A stretch of DNA of 30,172 bases from Oscillospiraceae bacterium (GCA_015064665.1 SVRU01000027.1:1-30172), one strand, 5' to 3'. Positions 10,003-18,775 are shown, numbered from the stretch's first letter. Program-made: numbers and translations. The notes: generated by a model not told the origin, from the sequence alone.

Positions 10003-10045
10003 ATTTATCTCCATTTCTCCGAGTGTTTCGGATTCAAGACGTTTT

Positions 10046-10978
10046 TCAGTAAACGAGAGAAAGGTACGTGATCCACTCGTCGAATACAGGCTCGTAAATC
10101 GCGCGGTTTCTTTCCTGACAGCACATAGTTACGTGAATCAGCGAATACTCGTTTCTAAGTATGGTGTCGCAATAAAAGGTGCTCTCGTCCTCGTATACGT
10201 ATTTGAGCACGATTTTCTTGTTTTCCTCGTCGTAATTTTCTTCGACGTTGGTATAGCCGTTTAAATTTACAAACCAATCGGCGTATTCCTTAACCGTGGA
10301 ATCCATATCCATATAAAGATCGGTCAGAAGAGCCTCGCTTGAATAAAAATAGATAAAGAACTGAGTATCGTCACCGCTGTTTGCAAAGCAAAGGTCGGCG
10401 TAGTTGACGTTTATGGTTTCCATATAACTCGGCAGTGAGAAATTAAGACCGTTTTCGGAATAGTGCAAAAGCTCGTCGGTAATTTTAAAGGACTTAGTCC
10501 ATTTTTTAAAGGTTTTGACGTAATCCGACTTCAAATCCGAGTCACAGGACATGCTTACGTGATAGAGAGTGTTCCCGTCTCTTATTATATAATCGTAGCA
10601 ATAGCGTTCAGCCTCATCCGCAACGGTAAGGTATTCAACGACGGTAAGATTTTTATCGGCGTCGTAGTTCTCCGACGTTAGAGAAATTTTGTTTTTCATG
10701 ACGTACCAATCGCAATAAGCCTTTACGGTGGCAGACTCGCCTATATCCTCGGAAATCTTCTCCTCGGCATAGTAATAAACGCAAAAACGTGTTCCGTCAT
10801 CATCGTTTTGATAAACACCGTAATCCGAAGCTACCTTTTTCGACATATATTTCGGAATGGTAAACTGAAGCCCCGCAACGCACTCGGTCTTGTTTTTATC
10901 CTCCGAGCAGGACGAGGTAGATAACAAGGTTGCTAAAATCAAAGAGAAAACCGTAATTATACTTAAGATTTTTTTCAT
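10046..10978 (-). CDS. Putative lipoprotein with two tandem homologous domains
   Basis: A 310-residue exported protein that I cannot assign to a family. It has Lys-Lys plus a hydrophobic signal segment ending LSTSSC, a plausible but weak lipobox with Cys at residue 24. The mature part falls into two similar halves (about 41-173 and 180-310). Both start F(T/S)(I/L)P(K/S)YM, continue with (A/Y)xDxxF/YxxYxY-type strands, share TVK(A/E)Y(C/A)DW(Y/F)V and xENYDxxxK, and end with YSLIHVTMCC-like and W-rich elements. The downstream lipoprotein gene's product is a single-domain relative. AAGGA is well placed before the ATG. It lies 12 bases downstream of that gene and 43 bases before serC, so it is probably co-transcribed. 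Confidence 0.75.
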   Translation of the reverse strand: MKKILSIITVFSLILATLLSTSSCSEDKNKTECVAGLQFTIPKYMSKKVASDYGVYQNDDDGTRFCVYYYAEEKISEDIGESATVKAYCDWYVMKNKISLTSENYDADKNLTVVEYLTVADEAERYCYDYIIRDGNTLYHVSMSCDSDLKSDYVKTFKKWTKSFKITDELLHYSENGLNFSLPSYMETINVNYADLCFANSGDDTQFFIYFYSSEALLTDLYMDMDSTVKEYADWFVNLNGYTNVEENYDEENKKIVLKYVYEDESTFYCDTILRNEYSLIHVTMCCQERNRAIYEPVFDEWITYLSLVY

Positions 10979-10990
10979 TTCAGTTATCCT

Positions 10991-11482
10991 TTAAGTTAAA
11001 AAATAAACGTTACTTGCATAGCTTAGAAAATCGACACGCCCCGCCTCTTCATCCGCTGCAGGCGCGGCAAAAAGTATTACGAAATACGCGTATGCCGAGC
11101 GATAAAACGCCTCAAGATAAAAGACCTCCTCAGCTCCGCTCTCGCCAAAGCCGTAATACTCGCAATATACCGAGCCGTCTTTTATAAGGTTTGCATCCCT
11201 CGCACATCTATCGAGCCAAAAGAGCCCGAACTCATACGGCGTCATGGTTTCGGCAATCCCCTCGCTGACCCCTGCGACGAAGGATATGCGAAGCAATGCC
11301 ATGGTATATTTTCCGTTTGACCAAACGGCGTCGAAGTTTTCATCACTTACAGATTTAAAACCGTCTCCCAAAGGCAGATTTGCCTCGCAGTATGAAAAAA
11401 TTCCACCGCCGTCCGAGCAGGAAGTAACTAATGAAAATGTAATCGCAATTAAGACTAAAAGAAAAATCAACCTTTTAATCAA
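10991..11482 (-). CDS. Small putative lipoprotein, single-domain relative of its neighbour
   Basis: A 163-residue protein with a clear signal (IKR, then a hydrophobic run) and lipobox LVTSC, Cys at residue 22. Function unknown. It resembles one repeat of the next gene: TPYEFGLFWLDRCARDANL lines up with the TVKEYADWFV region, EVFYLEAFYRSAYAYFVILF with the FYCDTILRNEYSLIHVTM region, and a W/Y-rich tail follows. The start is TTG, 9 bases after a run of five G bases, and overlaps the end of the phosphatase gene by 8 bases, which argues for coupled translation. The residue level match is by eye only. Confidence 0.75.
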   Translation of the reverse strand: MIKRLIFLLVLIAITFSLVTSCSDGGGIFSYCEANLPLGDGFKSVSDENFDAVWSNGKYTMALLRISFVAGVSEGIAETMTPYEFGLFWLDRCARDANLIKDGSVYCEYYGFGESGAEEVFYLEAFYRSAYAYFVILFAAPAADEEAGRVDFLSYASNVYFLT

Positions 11483-12137
11483 CAGCGAGAACCCCCTTAA
11501 CGATTTCGTCGGGATGCGTTACGATAAGATCGGCACCCGCCCCCTCAAGCTCGTCTCTTTTTCGGAAGCCCCAGAGAACTCCGATTGAAATAGCCGCGCC
11601 GAGATTTTTTCCGGTTTCAATGTCGGTCGAGGTATCGCCGACCCATGCGGTTTCGCTCTCGCTAAAGCCAAGCCTCTTAAGTATATTTCTTGCCGCGGTG
11701 GGATCAGGCTTTAATGGCACGCCGTCGATTCCGCCCGCCGCGTCGTCAAAAAGTCCGGGGAAGAAATTCTCAACGACGCTCTTGACCGCAGCGTCCTGCT
11801 TGTTTGAAAGAACGGCAAGCTTAATTCCCTTTTCGCGAAGCTTCAGAAGCATCTCGTTTATTCCCTCAAAAATCGTAGTGAGGTGAAGCGGCTTTGAATC
11901 ATATGCAAAAAGATACTCCTTAAGAATTCTGTCAACCGTATCCTTATCGGTAATTCCCTTAGAAGCAAGCGAGCGTTCCATAAGCTTTCTTGCGCCGTTT
12001 CCCGCAAAATACTTGCACTCGTCAATAGTAATCGGACTTATCCCATTCTTTTCGAGAGTTACGTTTACGTAATGGGTGATAGTGGTTATCGTATCGAGAA
12101 TAGTTCCGTCAAGGTCAAAAATACAACATTTAATCAT
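11475..12137 (-). CDS. HAD-family phosphatase (Gph-like)
   Basis: A 220-residue haloacid dehalogenase-type hydrolase. Motif I is FDLDGTILDT (nucleophile and acid Asp), motif II is the Ser in LAVLSNK, motif III is the Lys in PLKPDP, and motif IV is VGDTSTDIETGKNLG. A helical cap follows motif I (about residues 18-80), as in phosphoglycolate phosphatase, beta-phosphoglucomutase and similar C1-cap enzymes; the GVLWGFR segment after motif IV favours the phosphoglycolate phosphatase-like branch. The substrate cannot be fixed. The start is 4 bases after the helicase stop, with its AAGGAG site across that stop, and the end overlaps the next gene by 8 bases. Confidence 0.9.
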   Translation of the reverse strand: MIKCCIFDLDGTILDTITTITHYVNVTLEKNGISPITIDECKYFAGNGARKLMERSLASKGITDKDTVDRILKEYLFAYDSKPLHLTTIFEGINEMLLKLREKGIKLAVLSNKQDAAVKSVVENFFPGLFDDAAGGIDGVPLKPDPTAARNILKRLGFSESETAWVGDTSTDIETGKNLGAAISIGVLWGFRKRDELEGAGADLIVTHPDEIVKGVLAVD

Positions 12138-12141
12138 TATA

Positions 12142-14559
12142 TTATAGTCTCCTTAATTTTGCATATGTTGCCATTAGTTTTTTGGTAATACCCGCGTCAA
12201 ATTTTACTTCATAAAGCACGTCTCCGCCCAAATCTCTTGCAGAGAGTATTACGCCGTCGCCAAACGTTGCATGTCTCACTCTCGTGCCGGGGGCGAATTT
12301 TTTCACGCCAAAGCTTTCCGCAGTGTTTTTTGGTCTTTGCGCTCCGCTTATTTCGGGGCGGCGCGAAAACTCGCCAGAGATCGATTCGCGTTGCTGCACC
12401 GGCCTTCTTACGCTCGGATTGTAGGAAAGCGGCGCTCTCGGCGGTGCGGTTCTCGGACTGTCGCGCTCTATGAGCGAGTCGGGCACCTCTTCTCTTATAA
12501 AACAGGAGAGCATTCCGTAATTGGTTCTTCCGTACATCGTTCTGTTTTTTGCGTAGGTAACGAAAAGCTTTTCCTTTGCCCTGGTTATTGCAACGTATGC
12601 AAGTCTGCGTTCCTCGCTCATTTCGGCTTCGTTTCCTATATTCTGCTGGGATGGGAATATTCCGTCCTCCATACCAGAAAGAAAAACTATCGGAAATTCC
12701 AGTCCCTTTGCCGCGTGAATGGTCATAAGAACGACCGAGTCGGAATTCTCGTCGTATTTATCAACGTCGCTTATAAGCGAAATTTCCTCAAGGAATCCCT
12801 CAAGGGTGGCATCACCGTCAATACTTTCGGCGCGCTTCTCGTACTCGACCGCAGCGGAGATAAATTCGTTTACATTTGCAATCTTTCCCTCGCCCTCAAA
12901 TCCCTCTGCGGCAAGCATATCCTTATATCCCGTTTTTTCGAAAACGGCAGAAATAAGCTCCGAAGGCTTAAGCGCCTCTTGCTTTATCGACTCTATAAGA
13001 CTGACGAACGCCGAAAGCTTTTCCGCGCTCTTTGAAAGCGCCTCGTATTTATGAGCGCTCTGCATTATTTTATACATAGAAGAATTCTCGGCGTTTGCGA
13101 TGTTTTCTATCGCCTCAACCGTTGCCGCGCCGATTTTTCTCTTCGGCTCGTTAATTACTCTTTTGAGGCGCAGATTGTCGCTCGGAGAATTCATTATAGC
13201 AAGATAAGCCGCAATATCCTTTATTTCCTTGCGGTCGTAAAATCGCATTGAGCCAAGTATTCTATACGGAATGCCGCTTTTGGCAAAGCTGGTTTCAAGC
13301 GAGCGGGCAAGCTCGTTAACTCGGTAGAGAACGGCGTAATCGGAATATTTTCTTCCGTTCGTTCTGACCCCGGACGTTATTCTGTCAATTATATATCTTC
13401 CCTCGTCGTTTTGGTCGTAAGCCTCGCGCAGAGTTATCTTTGATCCCTCGCCCCTGTCGCACCACAGATTTTTCGCATGGCGCTTGTCATTGTGACCGAT
13501 GACGGCGTTTGCGGCGGCAAGAATATTTTCGGTAGAGCGGTAATTCTGCTCAAGCTTGACAACCGTCGCATCGGGGTAGGTCTTATCAAAGTTAAGAATG
13601 TTTTCAACCGTTGCTCCTCTGAAGCGGTAAATACTCTGATCATCGTCGCCGACGACCATAATATTGCGGTACTTGTCAGAGAGAAGCTTTGTCAAAACAA
13701 ACTGAGCGTAGTTCGTATCCTGATATTCGTCGACGAGGACGTATTTAAATTTATTCTGATAATACTCGCGCACCTCTGAATCCGACTCGAGAAGCTCAAC
13801 CGTCTTCATTATTATATCGTCAAAATCGACCGCGTTGTATTCAATAAGCTTCTTTTGATAAAGTCGGTATATAGCGGCGATATCCTTTGTCCGCGGGTCA
13901 ATAGTTATCTCAAAATTCTCGCTTGATACGAGGTTATCCTTTGCAATGCTGATAGCGTTTGCAACCGCTTTTGGCTGGAGCCGCTTTTCGTCAATACAAA
14001 GCTCCTTCATACAAAGCGATATCATTCGTTTTTTATCATCGGTATCGTAAATCGAAAAACCGTCGCGGTAACCGAGCCTGTCGGCATATTTACGCAGAAT
14101 ACGCATGCATACCGAATGGAAAGTACCCGACCAGATTGAATCGGTTATGGAAGAATCCGAGAAGGCGCCGGCTATTCTCGTTTTAATTTCGTTTGCAGCC
14201 TTATTCGTGAAGGTAATGGCAAGAACCTGCCAGGGAGGACAGGGCTCGCATATAAACTCGGGAAGAATGGCTGAAATCTCATCGATAGGCAAATTGAGGG
14301 CATCCTCAAGCGCAGAAACGGAAGCATTGGACAAATCCCCGTATACCTTCTCGGAAAAGAAGGCGTTTCCGTATTTAATAATGTAAGCAATTCGGTTAAC
14401 GAGCACCGTCGTCTTTCCGCTGCCCGCACCCGCAAGAACCAAAAGAGGACCTTTCGTCGTAAAAACGGCGCGGCATTGCTCGGTATTCAATTTACTGCCG
14501 AAAACCTTATAAAACAAGGCTTTTTTCGCTTTTATATACCTGTTTTGAAGCTCTTGCAT
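12142..14559 (-). CDS. pcrA: UvrD/PcrA-family ATP-dependent 3'-5' DNA helicase
   Basis: An 805-residue superfamily-1A helicase for DNA repair and removal of replication blocks. Motifs in order: Q-motif LNTEQCRAV, Walker A LAGAGSGKTTVLVNR, Ia AITFTNKAA, DEYQDTN (Walker B), VGDDDQSIYRFRGA, LEQNYRST, VVLMTIHAAKGLEFPIVF and RRLAYVAITRAKEKL. The C-terminus has the PcrA-type tail, FAPGTRVRHATFGDGVI followed by VKFDAG, which is implicated in RNA polymerase contact. Between motifs I and Ia there is a ~45-residue insert (around residues 68-112) absent from E. coli UvrD; I recall such an insert from some Clostridia. It heads the run ending in serC. Confidence 0.93.
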   Translation of the reverse strand: MQELQNRYIKAKKALFYKVFGSKLNTEQCRAVFTTKGPLLVLAGAGSGKTTVLVNRIAYIIKYGNAFFSEKVYGDLSNASVSALEDALNLPIDEISAILPEFICEPCPPWQVLAITFTNKAANEIKTRIAGAFSDSSITDSIWSGTFHSVCMRILRKYADRLGYRDGFSIYDTDDKKRMISLCMKELCIDEKRLQPKAVANAISIAKDNLVSSENFEITIDPRTKDIAAIYRLYQKKLIEYNAVDFDDIIMKTVELLESDSEVREYYQNKFKYVLVDEYQDTNYAQFVLTKLLSDKYRNIMVVGDDDQSIYRFRGATVENILNFDKTYPDATVVKLEQNYRSTENILAAANAVIGHNDKRHAKNLWCDRGEGSKITLREAYDQNDEGRYIIDRITSGVRTNGRKYSDYAVLYRVNELARSLETSFAKSGIPYRILGSMRFYDRKEIKDIAAYLAIMNSPSDNLRLKRVINEPKRKIGAATVEAIENIANAENSSMYKIMQSAHKYEALSKSAEKLSAFVSLIESIKQEALKPSELISAVFEKTGYKDMLAAEGFEGEGKIANVNEFISAAVEYEKRAESIDGDATLEGFLEEISLISDVDKYDENSDSVVLMTIHAAKGLEFPIVFLSGMEDGIFPSQQNIGNEAEMSEERRLAYVAITRAKEKLFVTYAKNRTMYGRTNYGMLSCFIREEVPDSLIERDSPRTAPPRAPLSYNPSVRRPVQQRESISGEFSRRPEISGAQRPKNTAESFGVKKFAPGTRVRHATFGDGVILSARDLGGDVLYEVKFDAGITKKLMATYAKLRRL

Positions 14560-15006
14560 CTGATTTTTCCTTTAAAATTCTTGCATTCGTAAAATTTGCG
14601 ATTGCTTTTTGAGGCTTAAAATTTTATTTCGTCAAAAAACTATCGTAAAAAAATAATTTGAAATAGGTTTTTAAATCTAATTTTTTCTTTTTTTCGGATA
14701 TCGGATTATTTTAAAAAACAACTTTTCAACATTCAAATCTGTTGAAAATGTGGAAAATTTTTTGTCGAAGAATGAAGGAAACAGTAGGATTTGCCTTGGA
14801 CAAGCCAAATAATCCCACAAGATTTCAACATTCAAACACATCTCGGCTGTTGAAAACTCATTTTGCCGAAAAAAACTACTTTTCCGTTTTTTGAAGCATT
14901 TCCCTTCTTTTTTGCTTTTTGACGCCTTTTTTGAAGGTTGGCTTTTCTGCCGCGCATTTTTGTATATACAAGTTCGTATTTTTTACTACCACTAGTCAAA
15001 ATAACC
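14560..15006. other. AT-rich intergenic region with paired nonamers
   Basis: About 450 bases with no convincing gene between ygiQ and the helicase gene. It holds two hairpins with nearly the same arms: TTTTCAACA (14723-14731) / TGTTGAAAA (14740-14748), and TTTCAACA (14823-14830) / TGTTGAAA (14848-14855); both loops start TTCAAA. TGTGGAAAA at 14749-14757 is an exact complement of the DnaA-box-like TTTTCCACA. A weaker inverted pair TTTG-C-CTTG / CAAG-C-CAAA lies between them, and a 12-bp palindrome TTGTATATACAA is at 14960-14971. A basic 60-codon minus-strand frame at 14832-15014 has no sensible composition or start site. I do not see a clear helicase promoter. Confidence 0.5.
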
Positions 15007-15022
15007 AAATCCAACAGGATTT
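15007..15022 (-). terminator. Small hairpin after ygiQ
   Basis: AAATCC / GGATTT with a 4-base loop sits immediately after the ygiQ stop and is followed on the minus strand by TGGTTATTTT. The stem is short and the T tract poor, so it is at best a weak terminator. Confidence 0.3.
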
Positions 15023-17002
15023 TTATCTGTTTTTGCTATTAAATCCGCGCTTTTTGGCGGTATTCTCCGACCTTGCGCGTTTTTTCGAGTCTTTAGAGCC
15101 AAAACGAGCCGAGGACGAGGGCTTTGCAAGCTTTTTCGCGCCCCTCTGCGCCGGCTTTGATTTTTCACGCGGGACGAATCTTGAATTTGAGGCTTGACCG
15201 AACGCCGCTTTAACAAGGCAGCCGGGCGCTGAGCCTATAAGGTCCTCGCGTCCCGCCTTTTTGAGAGCCTCTCTTACCAGATTGGCATTCTCGGGACGTG
15301 AAAACTGCAAAAGCGCGCGCTGCAGCTGCTTTTCTCTGTAATCGGTCGTTACGAAAACCGACTTGCCGTTCATCGGATTTATGCCGGTATAATACATAAC
15401 CGTGGATATCGTGCCGGGGGTCGGATAGAAATCCTGCACCTGTTCGGGCGAGTAACCCCACTTTTTAAGCCAAAGAGCCATTTCAACGGCGTCGCTTAAG
15501 GTCGTTCCGGGGTGGCTTGACATAAGATACGGCACTATATACTGTTCAAGTCCCGCAGCCTCGGTCAGCTGAAAGTACTTCTTTTTAAATCTCTCGAAAA
15601 CCTCAATATTCGGCTTGCCCATCATCATAAGGGCGTTGTTTGAGCAATGCTCAGGCGCAACCTTAAGCTGACCCGAAATATGTCTTTCAACGAGCTGACG
15701 GAAAAAGCCGTCGTCATCATCGTACATAAGATAATCAAAGCGTATTCCCGAACGGACGAACACCTTTTTTATCCCGTTTATCCTTTCAATCTCGGAAAGT
15801 ATTTCGGCATACTCCGAGTGGTCCACCTTCAAATGCTTGCACGGGGTGGGGGCAAGACACTTTTTATTAGGGCAAACGCCGCACTCCGCCTGTCTGTCGC
15901 AGGACGGATATCTGAAATTTGCCGTAGGTCCGCCGACGTCGTTGATATAACCCTTGAAGTCGGGCATCTCAGAAATCAATTTTGCCTCGGCTATAACGCT
16001 CTCCTTGCTTCTTGACCTGACCTCGCGTCCTTGGTGAAACGCAAGAGCGCAGAAATTACACGCGCCAAAGCAACCGCGGTTATGAGTTATCGAAAATTTG
16101 ACCTCGGTTATCGCGGGAACGCCGCCCTCCGAATCGTAATCGGGGTGAAAATCGCGGGCGTACGGGAGCGAATATACTCTGTCAAGCTCCTCGCGCTCGA
16201 GAGGAGGCATAGGCGGATTCTGAACCAGCATTTTGTCGCCGTAATACTCTATTACCGCCTTACCCTTCACCGAATCGGTATTTTTATACTGAACGGCAAA
16301 CGCCTTTGCGTAAGCCGCCTTATCTTCCTTGAGCAAATCGTAATCCGCGGTTTCGACCGAATCGAAATATACCTTCTCGCCGCGCTTCGCAAGATAAACG
16401 CAGCCGCGAACGTCGCGTATTTTCTTCACGGGCACACCCTTATCAAGAAGCTTTGCAATCCGCGTTATAATATTTTCGCCCATTCCGTAGGTCAGAATAT
16501 CCGCCCTCGAATCGACGAGAATGCTCCGCCTTACGCGCTCGTCCCAGTAATCGTAATGCGCAAAACGCCTCAGCGACGCTTCAAGACCGCCTATAATAAT
16601 CGGAACGTCGCCGAACGCCTCTCTGATTCTGTTGCAGTAAACTATAACCGCCCTATCGGGTCTTTTGCCGGATTTTCCGCCGGGGCTGTAGTAATCATAG
16701 GTGCGTTTCTTTTTTGAAACGGTATAATGCGCGACCATCGAGTCAATATTGCCGCCCGAAACGAGAAAAGCAAGTCTCGGTCTTCCGAAGCGGCGAAAAT
16801 CCTCACAGCTCTTGTAATCAGGCTGTGCAAGGACGGCAACTCTGAAGCCCTCAGCCTCCAGCACGCGCGTTATAATAGAGATGCCGAAAGACGGGTGATC
16901 AACGTATGCGTCACCCGTTACGTAAACGAAATCTACCTCTGACCAATTGCGAGCCGAAACATCGCTTTTCGTCGTGGGGAGGAAATCAAGTCTGTCTCTC
17001 AT
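15023..17002 (-). CDS. YgiQ-family radical SAM protein
   Basis: A 659-residue YgiQ-type radical SAM protein; the reaction is not known to me. The family start is FLPTTKSDVSARNW followed by FVYVTGDAYVDHPSFG (cobalamin-binding-like N-terminal domain). The radical SAM cluster motif CxxxCxxC is in NRGCFGACNFCALAFHQGR near the middle. A Cys-rich stretch follows (PSCDRQAECGVCPNKKCLAPTPCKH), typical of the group. The last ~45 residues are a basic, Ser/Lys/Arg-rich tail, probably disordered. I use the ATG at 17002: GGAGG is 8 bases before it and homologues start there. The ATG at 17059 would put the coding region across a terminator hairpin. Confidence 0.92.
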   Translation of the reverse strand: MRDRLDFLPTTKSDVSARNWSEVDFVYVTGDAYVDHPSFGISIITRVLEAEGFRVAVLAQPDYKSCEDFRRFGRPRLAFLVSGGNIDSMVAHYTVSKKKRTYDYYSPGGKSGKRPDRAVIVYCNRIREAFGDVPIIIGGLEASLRRFAHYDYWDERVRRSILVDSRADILTYGMGENIITRIAKLLDKGVPVKKIRDVRGCVYLAKRGEKVYFDSVETADYDLLKEDKAAYAKAFAVQYKNTDSVKGKAVIEYYGDKMLVQNPPMPPLEREELDRVYSLPYARDFHPDYDSEGGVPAITEVKFSITHNRGCFGACNFCALAFHQGREVRSRSKESVIAEAKLISEMPDFKGYINDVGGPTANFRYPSCDRQAECGVCPNKKCLAPTPCKHLKVDHSEYAEILSEIERINGIKKVFVRSGIRFDYLMYDDDDGFFRQLVERHISGQLKVAPEHCSNNALMMMGKPNIEVFERFKKKYFQLTEAAGLEQYIVPYLMSSHPGTTLSDAVEMALWLKKWGYSPEQVQDFYPTPGTISTVMYYTGINPMNGKSVFVTTDYREKQLQRALLQFSRPENANLVREALKKAGREDLIGSAPGCLVKAAFGQASNSRFVPREKSKPAQRGAKKLAKPSSSARFGSKDSKKRARSENTAKKRGFNSKNR

Positions 17003-17022
17003 TTCGGAATCCTCCGTTTCGG

Positions 17023-17050
17023 AAAAAGTCCGAGAAAATCGCTCTCGGAC
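17023..17050 (-). terminator. Terminator between hisS and ygiQ
   Basis: An 8-bp stem GTCCGAGA (17028-17035) / TCTCGGAC (17043-17050) with a 7-base loop, followed on the minus strand by five T bases. It lies 18 bases after the hisS stop and before the ygiQ start, and probably reduces readthrough into ygiQ. Confidence 0.65.
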
Positions 17051-17067
17051 CTTCCGCAATTTTTATC

Positions 17068-18312
17068 TTAGGCAATAGTAAAGCTGTCGAGCTTTACCTC
17101 CGTCTGAGTTCCGTCAGCCATATTCTTAAGCTGAGCCGCACCCGCATCTATTTCGGAATCACCGATAATAAGGGTGTATTCCGCGCCAATCTTATTTGCG
17201 TATTTCATCTGCGCCTTAAGGCTTCTGCCGACTACGTCGCACTCGGCGTACTTACCGTCGCGGCGAAGTCTTTCGGTTATCTCAAGCGCCTTTACGGTTG
17301 CTCTGTCGCCGAGCGAAGCTATATAAAGGCAGGGCTTTTTAGACTCTGTACTGTCAAGTCCAAGCTCGCGCATAGCAAGAATGATTCTCGTAATTCCCAT
17401 AGCAAAGCCTATGCCCGAAAGCTTAGGTCCGCCAAGCGATTCAACGAGTCCGTCGTATCTTCCGCCGCCGCATACGGTTGACTGCGCGCCGATTCCGTCG
17501 GCAATAAATTCAAATACCGTGCCGGTGTAGTAATCAAGACCGCGCACGATTGAGGTGTCAACCACGTAATCAATGCCCATAGCGTCAAGAGAGCTTTTAA
17601 GAAGCTCGAATTTCGTCGAGCAGCTCTCGCAAAGATGATCTACCGTCTTGGGAGCCGACGCTGCAAGAGCTGCGCAATCGGAATTTTTGCAATCGAGCAG
17701 TCTGAGCGGATTTTTTTCAAGGCGGGTCTTGCAGGTATCGCAAAGCTTGTCCGAGTGCGACGAATAGTAGTCCACAAGCGCCTTGCGGTAATTCGGTCTG
17801 CATTCCTTGCAGCCGATAGAGTTTATGTGAAGCTTAACGTTGGTAAGTCCGAGTCTTTTAAGAACCGAGGATGCAAGCGCCATAACGGTAGCATCGGCGG
17901 CAGGACTTTCAGCGCCGAACATCTCGGTGCCGAACTGAAAGAACTCGCGGCTTCTTCCCGCCTGAGGCTTTTCGTGACGGAAGCAGGATATGATGTAGTA
18001 ATATTTAAGCGGCATCGGGTCGGAGCATTTTCCGTTCTCGATAATTGCGCGCGCAACCGAAGCAGTTCCCTCGGGACGAAGCGATATAGATCTGTTCTCA
18101 TCTCTGTCCGCAAAGGTATACATTTCCTTTTGAACGACGTCGGTAGTATCTCCGACGCCCCTTACGAAAAGCTCGGTATTCTCAAAGGTGGGAGTTCTTA
18201 TTTCACCGTATCCGTATTTTTCAGCCTCCTCCCTCATTATACCCTCGATATATCTGAACAGGGGTGTTTCGTTTGGAAGAATGTCCATCGTGCCTTTAAT
18301 TTTCTGAATCAT
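17068..18312 (-). CDS. hisS: Histidyl-tRNA synthetase
   Basis: A 414-residue class-II synthetase (family ~410-430) that charges tRNA-His. It starts IQKIKGTMDILP, contains motif 1 region YGYGEIRTPTFENTELF, motif 2 as SLRPEGTASVARA and CFRHEKPQAGRSREFFQFG, the HisRS-specific signature IVRGLDYYTGTVFEF, and motif 3 GIGFAMGITRIILAM, followed by an anticodon-binding domain (about 325-414). All diagnostic features are intact. The start overlaps the 3' end of mrnC by 17 bases, with GAGGA inside mrnC as the ribosome site, so the two are translationally linked. No T-box leader is present. Confidence 0.97.
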   Translation of the reverse strand: MIQKIKGTMDILPNETPLFRYIEGIMREEAEKYGYGEIRTPTFENTELFVRGVGDTTDVVQKEMYTFADRDENRSISLRPEGTASVARAIIENGKCSDPMPLKYYYIISCFRHEKPQAGRSREFFQFGTEMFGAESPAADATVMALASSVLKRLGLTNVKLHINSIGCKECRPNYRKALVDYYSSHSDKLCDTCKTRLEKNPLRLLDCKNSDCAALAASAPKTVDHLCESCSTKFELLKSSLDAMGIDYVVDTSIVRGLDYYTGTVFEFIADGIGAQSTVCGGGRYDGLVESLGGPKLSGIGFAMGITRIILAMRELGLDSTESKKPCLYIASLGDRATVKALEITERLRRDGKYAECDVVGRSLKAQMKYANKIGAEYTLIIGDSEIDAGAAQLKNMADGTQTEVKLDSFTIA

Positions 18313-18712
18313 TTTCGTTATCCTCTAAGTCCTCTGAATGTGATTTTTCTAATAGAAATTCAAGCCGCTCCGTGTCGCCAAGCCACTCAAGCATACCAAC
18401 GACGGCCTCAAAGCCCGTCGCATAACGGTAATCCTTGCCGCTTGCGTGCTTCGGCTTGTTAAGATGAGTCGAATTTGACGCCCGTCTGAATACGTCGACC
18501 TCCTCGGGCAAAAGAAGGTCGGCTATTTTCTCATACATTTTCGCCTGAGCCTCTGCCGTGACGTAACGAAGAGCCTCGCGGTTAAGGTCGGCGGATTTAG
18601 TAAGTCCGCGCAAAACGAGCATACGCCTGACGAAAAGCGAGTGCCGCGCGTCGCCAAGGTATGAAAGTGCCGCCACCGACGGCAAATCCGCTCCGCAAAT
18701 TTTTTTATCCAT
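18296..18712 (-). CDS. mrnC: Mini-ribonuclease 3
   Basis: A 138-residue RNase III-like nuclease without the dsRNA-binding domain, the hallmark of Mini-III, which matures 23S rRNA ends in Bacillota. The catalytic-helix motif is ALSYLGDARHSLFVRR (usual form LAYLGDAVYE) with the conserved Asp; the second acidic helix is YRYATGFEAVVGML, with the expected Glu. RRASNSTHLNKPKHAS matches the usual positively charged loop (RGRNA...). The tail is acidic. The Shine-Dalgarno is weak (GAAAG). It is first in an operon with hisS and ygiQ. Usually mrnC follows cysS, so the hisS link is a local arrangement. Confidence 0.88.
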   Translation of the reverse strand: MDKKICGADLPSVAALSYLGDARHSLFVRRMLVLRGLTKSADLNREALRYVTAEAQAKMYEKIADLLLPEEVDVFRRASNSTHLNKPKHASGKDYRYATGFEAVVGMLEWLGDTERLEFLLEKSHSEDLEDNENDSEN

Positions 18713-18753
18713 TTCTTTCGGTTACCGCCTGAAAATAATGCAATATTTACTGT

Positions 18754-18775
18754 AAAAAACCTGCCGAACGGCAAG
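18754..18775 (-). terminator. Leader hairpin with T tract upstream of mrnC
   Basis: On the minus strand, CTTGCC-GTTC-GGCAGG followed by six T bases lies about 12 bases after the predicted start of transcription and 41 bases before the mrnC ATG. It has the form of an intrinsic terminator or attenuator placed between promoter and gene. Confidence 0.5.

Noticed and set aside
12271..13035. A 254-codon plus-strand frame opposite the helicase gene
   Set aside because: Antisense to conserved helicase motifs; composition is random-like.
14832..15014. A basic 60-codon minus-strand frame in the gap after ygiQ
   Set aside because: No ribosome site, a repetitive Lys/Arg run from an AT-rich sequence and no homologue I know. 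A real small basic protein cannot be fully excluded.
16031..16717. A 228-codon plus-strand frame opposite ygiQ
   Set aside because: Antisense to the radical SAM domain with no start signal or family match.
17003..17059. An upstream ATG for ygiQ
   Set aside because: It would translate through a terminator hairpin; the internal ATG has an ideal ribosome site and matches family starts.
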